NCBI RefSeq assembly: GCF_000720135.1
Contig: NZ_JOIU01000025.1
Span: 59,413 to 123,412, forward strand
Source: Streptomyces sp. NRRL S-1022
GTDB taxonomy: Bacteria > Actinomycetota > Actinomycetes > Streptomycetales > Streptomycetaceae
Direction of reading: 5' to 3'
Length of the DNA: 64,000 bases
Shown here: positions 1 to 7,085 of the stretch, one piece after another
How positions within the stretch are numbered: position 1 is the first letter of the stretch
How the letters are laid out: each line of letters begins with the position of its first letter
Made by a program: the position numbers and the translations under genes
Notes under the pieces: generated by a model
What the model was told of the DNA's origin: nothing
Seen by the model: the letters and a program-made list of their open reading frames with translations, nothing else
Database searches by the model: none

Positions 1-1103
1 AGCGGCTGCTGCTGGCGGACGCCCGGCGGCGCGGGGTGCCGATCCTGCCGCTGGACGTGAACCTCTCCGGAGTCGCACACAGGATCGAACTGGTGTCTGA
101 ATCACCGGAGGCGTGGGGGCTGCGGCTCGCCCTCTCCGACGTCCACGGCATCAGCGCGGCCGAGGCGGAGCGGATCGCGGACGGGCAGCCCTACGCCTCC
201 CTGCTGGACTTCTGGGAACGGGCCCGGCCCAGCAGGCCGCTGGCCGGACGGCTCGCCCAGGTGGGCGCGCTGGACGCCTTCGGCGCCAACCGGCGCGACC
301 TGCAACTGCACCTGACCGAGCTGCACCGCGGCGCCCGGGGCGCCGGCGGCGGCCAGCTCCCGCTGGCGGGCGGCCGGAAGACCGCCCCGGCCGGGCTGCC
401 CGACCTGTCCTCCGCGGAGCGGCTCAGCGCCGAGCTGGGGGTGCTGTCCATGGACGCCTCGCGCAATCTGATGGACGACCACCGCACCTTCCTCGACGAG
501 CTGGGCGTGGTCTCCGCGCGCCGGCTGCGCGAGGCCCGGCACGGGGAGACCGTGCTGGTCGCGGGCGCCAAGGCGGCCACCCAGACCCCGCCGATCCGCT
601 CCGGCAAGCGGGTCGTCTTCTCCACCCTGGACGACGGCACCGGCCTGGTCGACCTCGCGTTCTTCGACGACTCGCACGACGCCTGCGCCCACACCGTCTT
701 CCACTCCTGGCTCCTGCTGGTGCGCGGAGTGGTGCAGCGGCGCGGCCGGCGCAGCCTGAGCGTGGTCGGCTCCGCCGCCTGGAACCTCGCCGAACTGGTG
801 GAGGTGCGGCAGGAAGAGGGGCTCGACGGGGTCGCGGCCCGGCTGGCCGGACCGTCCGGCGCGGACGGCTCCCCGGCCGGGGACGCCGGCGGTCCGCTGC
901 GGGCCCGGCTCGCCGGTTCCGAGGGGCTGCCCGCGCCGGCCGGCTCCGCGGCCCGGGACCCGATGGCCGACCGGACGATCCGCATGCCCACGGGGTACGA
1001 GATGCACCCCTGGGCCGACCTGCGGCCCGCCGGCCAGGACGCCGGGCAGGGGCCCGCGGCGATACGGAAGTTGTGGCACCAGAGTCCGGGGAGTGCGGGA
1101 TGA
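1..1103 (+). CDS. dnaE2: Error-prone DNA polymerase III alpha subunit DnaE2, C-terminal part (5' end outside window)
   Basis: The frame is open from base 3 and runs in from the left, so only about the last 366 residues are visible. The first residues (LLADARRRGVPILPLDVN) match the link into the C-terminal region of DnaE-type polymerases. A helix-hairpin-helix-like stretch follows (LALSDVHGISAAEAERIA), and then an OB-fold segment (VLVAGAKAATQTPP...VVFSTLDDGTGLVDLAFFD). DnaE2 is the SOS-linked translesion replicase of actinobacteria, and the link to the next gene supports DnaE2 over the replicative DnaE1. The TGA stop overlaps the ATG of the next gene, so the two are translationally coupled. 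The polymerase active site is outside the window and cannot be judged. Confidence 0.9.
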   Translation, partial: RLLLADARRRGVPILPLDVNLSGVAHRIELVSESPEAWGLRLALSDVHGISAAEAERIADGQPYASLLDFWERARPSRPLAGRLAQVGALDAFGANRRDLQLHLTELHRGARGAGGGQLPLAGGRKTAPAGLPDLSSAERLSAELGVLSMDASRNLMDDHRTFLDELGVVSARRLREARHGETVLVAGAKAATQTPPIRSGKRVVFSTLDDGTGLVDLAFFDDSHDACAHTVFHSWLLLVRGVVQRRGRRSLSVVGSAAWNLAELVEVRQEEGLDGVAARLAGPSGADGSPAGDAGGPLRARLAGSEGLPAPAGSAARDPMADRTIRMPTGYEMHPWADLRPAGQDAGQGPAAIRKLWHQSPGSAG

Positions 1104-2107
1104 CCATCCTCTGCGTACGTTTCCAGCTGCCGCCGATGTACGAGCCGGCCCTGCCGGGGCTGCTCGGGCTGCTGGAGGAGTTCACCCCGGTGGTCGAGGC
1201 GCTGCCGCCGGACGGGGCGCTGGCCGATCTCCGGGGCGCCGAGCGGTACTTCGGGCGCAGCGCCGTGGAGCTGGCCTCGGTGATCCGGGTGCGCGCCCTC
1301 GCGCGGTACGGCGTCGACTGCGCGATCGGCGCCGGCCCGGGGCCGATGCTGGCCCGCGTGGCGCTGCGCGACGCCCGGCCCGGGGTGACCTGCGCGGTGC
1401 CCGAGGACGCCGTCGCCGCCTTCCTCGCCGGCAAGCCCGTCGCCGCGCTGCCCGGCATCGGCCCGGCGACCGCCCGCACCCTGGGCGAGTACGGCCTGGA
1501 CACCCTGGGCCTGGTCGCCGCCGCGCCGCTGTCCACGCTCCAGCGGCTGATCGGCGCGAAGGCGGGCCGGGAACTGCGCGAGAAGGCGAGCGGCATCGAC
1601 CGCGGCCGGGTCGTCCCGAACGCCGTCGCGCGCTCGCTGACGACGGAACGGTCCTTCGGCATCGACGAGCTGGACCCCGGCCGGCACCGCGGGGCGCTGC
1701 TGTCGGCCGCCGAGGAGACCGGCGCCCGGCTGCGCGCGGTGGAGAAGGTCTGCCGCACCCTCACCCTCACCGTGCGCTACGCCGACCGGTCCGCCACCAC
1801 CCGAAGCCGCACCCTGAAGGAGCCGACCGCGCACTCGGCGGCCCTGACCCGCGCGGCCTACGGCATGTACGAGGCACTCGGCCTGCAGCGCGCCCGGGTC
1901 CGCGCGATCGCCCTGCGCGCCGAGGGCCTGGCCCCCGCCGACCAGGCCTCCTACCAGCTCACCTTCGACCCCGTGGACGAGAAGGCCCGCCGCCTGGAGG
2001 AGGTCGCGGACCGCGCCCGGGCGAAGTTCGGGCCGCGCGCGGTGATGCCGGGCGCGCTGGGCCGGGGCGGCGGCTCCCCGTCGGCCGACGGGCTCAGAGC
2101 GGCGTGA
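1100..2107 (+). CDS. Y-family DNA polymerase-like protein (ImuB-like), catalytic residues missing
   Basis: This 335-residue protein starts at the ATG that overlaps the dnaE2 stop (ATGA). Y-family palm, thumb and little-finger order is recognisable: a polymerase-type start (MTILCVRFQL), the hairpin region AALPGIGPATARTLGEYG around residue 115, and a little-finger domain (SLTTERSFG onward). Active DinB proteins have an N-terminal Asp in a VDMDAFF-type motif; here the position reads VRFQ. The second motif SxDE is replaced by PPDGA. Both changes predict no polymerase activity. In mycobacteria the inactive Y-family protein ImuB works as an adaptor for DnaE2, so the same job is likely here, although this protein is shorter than ImuB and lacks its long C-terminal tail. 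It is commonly annotated only as a DNA polymerase Y family protein. Confidence 0.8.
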   Translation: MTILCVRFQLPPMYEPALPGLLGLLEEFTPVVEALPPDGALADLRGAERYFGRSAVELASVIRVRALARYGVDCAIGAGPGPMLARVALRDARPGVTCAVPEDAVAAFLAGKPVAALPGIGPATARTLGEYGLDTLGLVAAAPLSTLQRLIGAKAGRELREKASGIDRGRVVPNAVARSLTTERSFGIDELDPGRHRGALLSAAEETGARLRAVEKVCRTLTLTVRYADRSATTRSRTLKEPTAHSAALTRAAYGMYEALGLQRARVRAIALRAEGLAPADQASYQLTFDPVDEKARRLEEVADRARAKFGPRAVMPGALGRGGGSPSADGLRAA

Positions 2108-2256
2108 CGCCCCACTGGTTAACACTGGAAGTTTTTACTGACGCGTAACTTCTCAGTCCGGCTACCCGCCCGTAACTTGACAAGTGAACAGCATCCTCGT
2201 GATCCGGATCACAGGGTTAGGCCCCCACCTCCCTTGAGCCGCAAGGAGATCACACG
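2108..2256 (+). promoter_or_regulatory. Intergenic promoter region of the secreted lipase gene
   Basis: This is the most A/T-rich stretch at this end of the window. It contains a consensus -35-like TTGACA at 2177-2182; no strong -10 sits 17-18 bases on (TGATCC is the nearest). The octamer CGTAACTT occurs twice, at 2144-2151 and 2171-2178, the second overlapping the TTGACA. The close-spaced direct repeats suggest an activator site, but this is inference. A strong ribosome binding site AAGGAG lies at 2243-2248 before the lipase ATG. Confidence 0.4.
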
Positions 2257-3123
2257 ATGCTGCCCTGGAAGCGAGTGCTCAGACCCGTCGCCGCACTCCT
2301 CCTCACCGCCGCCGTCGCCGTCGTACCGGCCGCCGCGGCCAGCGCCTCCGACTCCGCCGCCCCCACCTCCGGCTGGAACGACTACTCCTGCAAGCCCTCC
2401 GCCGCCCACCCCCGCCCCGTCGTCCTCGTCCACGGCACCCTCGGCAACTCGGTCGACAACTGGCTCGGCCTCGCGCCCTACCTGACGAGCCGCGGATACT
2501 GCGTCTACTCCCTCGACTACGGCCAGCTCCCCGGTGTCCCCCTCTTCCACGGCCTGGGCCCCATCGACAAGTCGGCCGAGCAGCTGTCGGCCTTCGTCGA
2601 CAAGGTGCTCGCCGCGACCGGAGCCGCGAAGGCCGACCTGGTCGGACACTCCCAGGGCGGCATGATGCCCCGCTACTACCTCAGGTTCCTCGGCGGAGCG
2701 GCCAGGATCGGCGCCCTCGTCGGCCTCGCCCCCGACAACCACGGCACCGACCTGGACAGCCTCACCCACCTGCTGCCCTACTTCCCCGGTGCCGAGGACC
2801 TGCTCAAGGCCACCACCCCCGGCCTCGCCGACCAGATCACCGGCTCCGCCTTCCTCACCAAGCTGAACACCGGCGGCGACACCGTCCCCGGAGTGCGCTA
2901 CACCGTCATCTCCACCAAGTACGACGAGGTCGCCACCCCCTGGCGCACCCAGTACCTGGGCGGCTCCGACGTACGCAACGTCCTGCTCCAGGACCTGTGC
3001 CCGCTCGACCTCTCCGAGCACCTCGCGATCGCCCTGTTCGACCGGATCGCCTTCCACGAGGTGGCCAACGCCCTCGACCCGGCCCACGCCACCGCCACCA
3101 CCTGCGCCTCGGCCTTCAGCTGA
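2257..3123 (+). CDS. Secreted triacylglycerol lipase (alpha/beta hydrolase)
   Basis: This 288-residue protein has an N-terminal signal peptide (basic MLPWKRVLR, hydrophobic core, Ala-rich end with likely cleavage near ASA/SDS at about residue 30). The oxyanion-side motif VVLVHGTLGN and nucleophile elbow GHSQGG are clear. The acid is probably the Asp in STKYDEVATP and the base a His near the C-terminus. Cysteines at both ends could form disulfides. Length and layout fit the Streptomyces extracellular lipase family related to S. exfoliatus LipA. It would hydrolyse ester lipids outside the cell. AAGGAG lies 8 bases before the ATG. In some streptomycetes a LuxR-like activator gene follows lipA; none is present here. 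A strong hairpin follows the stop, so it is monocistronic. Confidence 0.88.
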   Translation: MLPWKRVLRPVAALLLTAAVAVVPAAAASASDSAAPTSGWNDYSCKPSAAHPRPVVLVHGTLGNSVDNWLGLAPYLTSRGYCVYSLDYGQLPGVPLFHGLGPIDKSAEQLSAFVDKVLAATGAAKADLVGHSQGGMMPRYYLRFLGGAARIGALVGLAPDNHGTDLDSLTHLLPYFPGAEDLLKATTPGLADQITGSAFLTKLNTGGDTVPGVRYTVISTKYDEVATPWRTQYLGGSDVRNVLLQDLCPLDLSEHLAIALFDRIAFHEVANALDPAHATATTCASAFS

Positions 3124-3132
3124 GCCTCCGCC

Positions 3133-3167
3133 GGGGCCTGTCCGGCCTGAGCCGCCGGACGGGCCCC
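3133..3167 (+). terminator. Hairpin terminator after the lipase gene
   Basis: The arms GGGGCCTGTCCGGC and GCCGGACGGGCCCC pair over 14 positions with one G-T wobble and a 7-base loop, starting 10 bases after the stop. No T-run follows, as is usual in Streptomyces. Confidence 0.75.
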
Positions 3168-3294
3168 GGAACCCGTGGGGGCGATCCGAAGCTAGCCCGG
3201 AGAAGCCGGGAAGTCCGCTGCCGGGGGCGGTCGGAGAAGATCCTTATGCTCCGCTTAAGGGTGCCCTCAGACTCCGCTCAGGCGGACGGCACCG

Positions 3295-3519
3295 TGGATA
3301 GCGTTCCACGACGACCGGCACGGACAGCACCGCCACGGAACCGCTCCGGCCGGCCCGCACCGAGGATTCGCCGGCCACCTCTTCCCGGACGGCATCGCCG
3401 TCCGTCCCGATGCGCACGGCACGGGCGTCGGACGGCGGCTGCTGCGCTTCGCCGACGCACACGCGCGTGCCCTGGGCGGCCCGTACGACCGGATCCACTA
3501 CCGCAAGCGACTGCGCTGA
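3295..3519 (+). pseudogene. Remnant of a GNAT acetyltransferase (C-terminal half only)
   Basis: Reading the frame that ends at TGA 3517-3519 gives GFAGHLFPDGIAVRPDAHG followed by TGVGRRLLRFADAHARALGG, a normal GNAT motif A (the R/Q-x-x-G-x-G/A acetyl-CoA loop here is DAHGTGVG) and its following helix. Upstream of about position 3345 the frame loses any resemblance and no start codon with a ribosome binding site exists, so the N-terminal half is missing. I read it as a decayed gene. It could instead be the end of a functional gene whose start was deleted together with its neighbour. Confidence 0.5.
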
Positions 3520-3532
3520 GGCGTCCCGGGCG

Positions 3533-3667
3533 TCAGCCGTCGGGCCACCAGGTGCGGGCGATGTCCTTGCGCACCTCGGGGCGTCCCACCGGGCGCTCTT
3601 CCGCCTCTTCGCGGATCCGGCGGGTGTCCGTCCTCTTCAGGGGCTTGTGCACGGTCACACGGCGCAT
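3533..3667 (-). CDS. Small conserved-looking basic protein, 44 residues
   Basis: An excellent ribosome binding site (AAGGAGG, 6 bases before the ATG on the minus strand) precedes a 44-codon frame, MRRVTVHKPLKRTDTRRIRE...RTWWPDG. It is highly charged, with no membrane segment or signal peptide, and ends in a WWPDG motif. It is too short for most gene finders. I do not know a function; similar tiny Arg/Glu-rich proteins ending in aromatic residues occur in streptomycetes. It lies between the decayed acetyltransferase and the methyltransferase, transcribed alone. Codon third positions are G/C-rich, which supports coding. Confidence 0.6.
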   Translation of the reverse strand: MRRVTVHKPLKRTDTRRIREEAEERPVGRPEVRKDIARTWWPDG

Positions 3668-3777
3668 GGCTGCCTCCTTCGAGCCCACCGGGTTCCGCGG
3701 TGTCACGGGGGCAGACCCTTTCGGCGAGACTTCCTCATCGGTGCCGGGTTGTCAGTGGCGTCTGTCACTCTTCGGGA

Positions 3778-4398
3778 ATGACGAGCAAGAGCAGGTACAC
3801 GGTTGCGGTTGCCCCGGAAGTGGACTGGGATGCGCAGGCCGCCGCCTTCGACGACGAACCGGACCACGGCCTGCGTGCTCCGGAGGTCCGCGCGGCCTGG
3901 TCGGACCGGCTCCGCGCCTGGCTCCCGGAGCCCGCCGCCGACGTCCTCGACCTCGGCTGCGGAACCGGCAGCCTGTCACTCCTCGCCGCCGAACAGGGGC
4001 ACCGGGTGACGGGAGTCGACCGGTCCCCCGCGATGGCGGAGCGGGCCCGCACCAAGCTCGCCGGGCGCAGCGCGCGGATCCTGTGCGGGGACGCCACCGC
4101 CCCGCCCGTGGCACCGCGGTCCTTCGACGTGGTCCTCGTCCGGCATGTCCTGTGGGCGCTGCCGGACCCCGCCGGGGTGCTGCGGCACTGGCGGGACCTG
4201 CTGCGCCCCGGCGGCCGGTTCGTCCTGGTCGAGGGTGTGTGGGGGACCCTCGCCCCGGTCGGCATACCGGCCGCCCGGCTCACCGCCCACCTCGCACCCC
4301 TCACCCGGGACGTACGCGTGGAGCGGCTGTCCGAGGACTCCCCGCTGTGGGGCAAGGACGTGGCCGACGAGCGGTACGCGGTGGTGGCCACCGTGTGA
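3778..4398 (+). CDS. Class I SAM-dependent methyltransferase
   Basis: 206 residues. Motif I DVLDLGCGTGSLSLLAAEQG (about residues 61-80) binds S-adenosylmethionine, followed by the acidic motif II region (VTGVDRSPAM), ILCGDAT (motif III) and the LRPGGRFVLVEG segment typical of the Methyltransf_11/25 fold. The substrate cannot be told; the compact size and an aromatic N-terminal region (VDWDAQAAAFDDEPDHGL) fit small-molecule methyltransferases. The start at 3778 is chosen because the upstream extension is an antisense shadow of the small gene next door. The ribosome binding site is weak. It converges with the DUF402 gene. Confidence 0.82.
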   Translation: MTSKSRYTVAVAPEVDWDAQAAAFDDEPDHGLRAPEVRAAWSDRLRAWLPEPAADVLDLGCGTGSLSLLAAEQGHRVTGVDRSPAMAERARTKLAGRSARILCGDATAPPVAPRSFDVVLVRHVLWALPDPAGVLRHWRDLLRPGGRFVLVEGVWGTLAPVGIPAARLTAHLAPLTRDVRVERLSEDSPLWGKDVADERYAVVATV

Positions 4399-4421
4399 CC
4401 GCGCCGGGGCGGCCGGGCCCG

Positions 4422-4922
4422 TCAGGCCAGCAGCTCCGCGAAGCCGCCGGCGCGGGCCAGCGCCTCCAGCGCGTCGAGCGCGGCCACCGCGGCGGCCGCG
4501 GCCTGCGGGTCCCGCCGGGCGAGCCCGCTCTCGGCGAACTCGTCCTCGTCCAGCCGCCGTACGTCCCGCCCGTCCGCGGAGCGCCACAGGTCCAGGTCGA
4601 GGTCCTCCACGACCAGCTCCGGCCCGGACCGCACCGCGGGGCGCGTGATGTCGCAGTACCAGCCCTTGACCGGGCCGTCCGCCGCGCGCACCTCCTTCAC
4701 CGAGTACCACCGGCTGCGCCAGTAGTACTCGGTGAACACATCACCCGGCTCGAAGCGCACGAACCCGAAGTCACGGACGCCCGCCCCCGCCCAGGCGGCG
4801 CGCACGGCGATCCGGTCGCCGTCGTCCCGGAGCAGCTCCGCCGGGTAACGGATCTTCGTCCGGCCCGCCTTGACCAGGACGACCTCCAACCGGGCCGCCG
4901 GCTCAGCCGAGTTCGCGGACAT
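4422..4922 (-). CDS. DUF402 domain protein (FomD-like)
   Basis: 166 residues. The middle carries the DUF402 signature: FTEYYWRSRWYSVKEV, then KGWYCDITRPAV and VVEDLDLDLW, with the acidic triad region (DLDLDLW...RRLDEDEFAE) that in this family coordinates divalent metal. Characterised relatives (FomD, Ntdp) hydrolyse nucleoside di/triphosphates or CMP-linked phosphonates. The first 20 bases overlap the end of the upstream double-GNAT gene, so the two are co-transcribed. The real substrate is unknown. Confidence 0.8.
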   Translation of the reverse strand: MSANSAEPAARLEVVLVKAGRTKIRYPAELLRDDGDRIAVRAAWAGAGVRDFGFVRFEPGDVFTEYYWRSRWYSVKEVRAADGPVKGWYCDITRPAVRSGPELVVEDLDLDLWRSADGRDVRRLDEDEFAESGLARRDPQAAAAAVAALDALEALARAGGFAELLA

Positions 4923-5832
4923 AACGCACCTCCTGCGCGCAGACCTGGTACCCGAGCCACTTGTTGATCGCGATCATGGGGTCGTTGCCGGTGTCGTTGC
5001 CCGTGAAGGCCTCGGTGACACCGGCCGCGCGGGCCCGGTGCAGGGAATGGATCTTGGCGAGTCTGGCCAGGCCGCGACCGCGGTGGGCGCGGGCGGTGCC
5101 GGTCATGGCCGTGGAGTAGCGGCCGTCGCCGTCCGTGTAGGCCACGGTGAAGGCGACCGGCCGGCCGTCGACACAGGCGGCCGTGGTCAGTTCCCGGTCC
5201 AGCAGCGGGTGGCTCCAGGTCTCCGCGACCCAGGCGTCGTAGTCCGTGAACGCGTAGTCCACATCACTCGGTTCGTCCCGTGTCGTCTCCGCGTCCAGCT
5301 CGAACAGCGGCCGGGGGTCGTCCGCGAAGGCCGCGGCCGTCCGCAGTTCCACACCCGGCGGGATCTCCGGGAGCGGGGGCAGGGTGCCGTGCGCCAGGTC
5401 GAGCCGGAGGAAGTGCGCGGTACGGCCCCGCCGGTAGCCGCGCCGCTCGGCGAAGGCCCGGTTCGCCGGCTCGTCCAGCGCCCAGGCGAACAGCCGGGTC
5501 GCGCCCAGGTCCGCCAGGTACTCCTCGGCGGCCTCGGCCAGCAGCCGGCCGGCCCCGCGGTGCGTCCGGTCCGGGCGGACGTAGATGTTCAGGGCGCCCT
5601 GGCCCGGTTCGCGGCTGTCGTGGATCAGGTGGACCTGAGCCGTGCCGATGATCTCGCCGTCCTCCTCCGCGACGAGCGGCCGGAAACGGGCGTCGGGGTG
5701 GATGCGGGCCGCCGTGTGCCGGACGGAGTCCGGGGTGAACAGGATGTACGGGAGAGCGAGTCGGCGGACGCGCGCGAAGCCTTCGGTGTCGGCGGGGAGG
5801 TCGGGGCGCAGGGCGCGGACGAGCACTGTCAT
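4903..5832 (-). CDS. Tandem-domain GNAT N-acetyltransferase
   Basis: 309 residues with two GNAT folds. The first has the acetyl-CoA loop NIYVRPDRTHRGAGRLL (about residue 82). The second has TGTARAHRGRGLARLAKIHS (about residue 250) followed by GNDTGNDPMIAINKWLGY, the Asn-rich segment seen in Streptomyces two-domain acetyltransferases related to mycothiol synthase MshD. Active-site details suggest that only the second domain may be fully competent, as in MshD, but it lacks specific marks of MshD itself. The ATG at 5832 has no strong ribosome binding site. The gene is divergent from the short GntR regulator and overlaps the DUF402 gene. Confidence 0.78.
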   Translation of the reverse strand: MTVLVRALRPDLPADTEGFARVRRLALPYILFTPDSVRHTAARIHPDARFRPLVAEEDGEIIGTAQVHLIHDSREPGQGALNIYVRPDRTHRGAGRLLAEAAEEYLADLGATRLFAWALDEPANRAFAERRGYRRGRTAHFLRLDLAHGTLPPLPEIPPGVELRTAAAFADDPRPLFELDAETTRDEPSDVDYAFTDYDAWVAETWSHPLLDRELTTAACVDGRPVAFTVAYTDGDGRYSTAMTGTARAHRGRGLARLAKIHSLHRARAAGVTEAFTGNDTGNDPMIAINKWLGYQVCAQEVRYVRELG

Positions 5833-5903
5833 GATGAGGCACCGTACGGGTGGCGAGGCCGGGCTGCCTCTTATTTTCCGCCCGGTGCGGGACAATCGGC
5901 CCC

Positions 5904-6272
5904 GTGAGCCTGAAGATCCGCATCGATGACAGCGCGCCCCCGTACGAGCAGGTGCGGGCGCAGATTTCCGAGCAGGCACGGTCCGGGGTGCTCCCGGTGG
6001 GGTACCGGCTGCCGACCGTACGGGGGCTGGCCGAGTCCCTGGGGCTCGCGGTGAACACGGTGGCCAAGGCGTACCGGGCGCTGGAGGGCGACGGGGTGAT
6101 CGAGACGCGGGGGCGCAACGGCACGTTCGTGGCCGCCGCCGGTTCGGCCGCCGTGCGTGAGGCCTCCCTGGCCGCACAGGCGTACGCCGACCGGGTGCGG
6201 CGGCTGGGGCTGGACGAGGCGGCGGCCCTGGACGCGGTGCGGGACGCCCTGCGGGCGGCCTACCGGGACTAG
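5904..6272 (+). CDS. Short GntR family regulator (YhcF/YtrA type)
   Basis: 122 residues starting at GTG. The N-terminal winged helix-turn-helix is complete (SAPPYEQVRAQISEQARSG, LPTVRGLAESLGLAVNTVAKAYRALE, DGVIETRGRNGTFV). Instead of a ligand domain there is one C-terminal helical hairpin, as in YtrA/YhcF-type regulators that usually control ABC transporters. No such transporter is adjacent; the divergent GNAT gene starts 71 bases away and may share the control region. Ends 26 bases before the convergent DUF72 gene. Confidence 0.85.
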   Translation: MSLKIRIDDSAPPYEQVRAQISEQARSGVLPVGYRLPTVRGLAESLGLAVNTVAKAYRALEGDGVIETRGRNGTFVAAAGSAAVREASLAAQAYADRVRRLGLDEAAALDAVRDALRAAYRD

Positions 6273-6298
6273 GGCCTGTCGTTCGGACCGGGGCGGGA

Positions 6299-7069
6299 TC
6301 AGCCCCGTTTCGCCGGCTCCGGTGTCCGGGTCACCCGCAGGCCCGCCCGGTGGGCCGAGCGGGCGAAGGCGACCGCGTCCTGGACCGCCGCGCCCCCGGG
6401 GTCGTTGTTGAAGTACGCGTGGACGTCCTCCCCGGCGGACCAGGTCGTCGCGATGCGGTCCACCCAGGTGTCCAGAGAGCGGCGGCCGTAGCGCGGCCAG
6501 GGCTGGGCGCGGCCCTGGTGGAAGCGGACGTAGCCCCAGTCGGCGGTGCGCCACAGCGGGGTGACCGGGCGGGCCAGGACGTCCGCCCAGCACAGGGCCG
6601 CGCCACGGGACGACAGCACCTCGCGCACCTCACCCGTCCACCAGGACTCGTGCCGGGGCTCCACCGCGACCCGCGTTCCGGGCGGGAAACAGGCCAGGCA
6701 GGCGTCCAGCAGCGACGGGTCGGCGCGCAGGGTCGGCGGCAGCTGGAGGAGGACCGGGCCCAGGCGGTCGCCGAGGCCCGCCGCGTGCGTCATCAGGCGG
6801 TGCACCGGCTCCTCGGGGTCCTTCAGCCGCTTGATGTGGGTGAGGTACCGGCTGGCCTTGACCGCGACCACGAACTCCGGCGGGACGCGCCCGCGCCAGG
6901 CGGCGAAGGTGTCGTACGACGGCAGCCGGTAGAACGCGTTGTTGATCTCCACGGTCGCGAACAGCCGGGTGTACTCCTCCAGCCACAGCCGCGTCGGCAC
7001 CCCGGCCGGGTAGACGAGCTCCCGCCAGTCCTTGTACTGCCACCCCGACGTGCCGACGAACAGCGTCAT
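6299..7069 (-). CDS. DUF72 family protein (YecE-like TIM barrel)
   Basis: 256 residues. N-terminal FVGTSGWQYKDWRELVYP, EINNAFYRLP, KASRYLTHIKRL, LGPVLLQLPP, VAVEPRHESWW and YFNNDPGG are all landmark segments of the DUF72/YecE family. The structure of relatives is a TIM barrel with a conserved pocket, but no reaction is established. It stands next to the DUF5925-AAA gene on the same strand with a 16-base gap, which suggests co-transcription. Confidence 0.85.
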   Translation of the reverse strand: MTLFVGTSGWQYKDWRELVYPAGVPTRLWLEEYTRLFATVEINNAFYRLPSYDTFAAWRGRVPPEFVVAVKASRYLTHIKRLKDPEEPVHRLMTHAAGLGDRLGPVLLQLPPTLRADPSLLDACLACFPPGTRVAVEPRHESWWTGEVREVLSSRGAALCWADVLARPVTPLWRTADWGYVRFHQGRAQPWPRYGRRSLDTWVDRIATTWSAGEDVHAYFNNDPGGAAVQDAVAFARSAHRAGLRVTRTPEPAKRG

Positions 7070-7085
7070 ACCCTCATGAAAGCAC

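Noticed and set aside
424..1770. Long open frames on the minus strand over dnaE2 and the Y-family gene
   Set aside because: They are antisense shadows: high G+C gives long stop-free frames, their amino acid content is Arg/Ala/Pro-rich and no ribosome binding site is present.
2997..4967. A 656-residue plus-strand frame spanning several genes
   Set aside because: It crosses lipase end, the gene gap, methyltransferase and DUF402 in a frame with Arg/Pro-rich composition; the real genes are clear in other frames.
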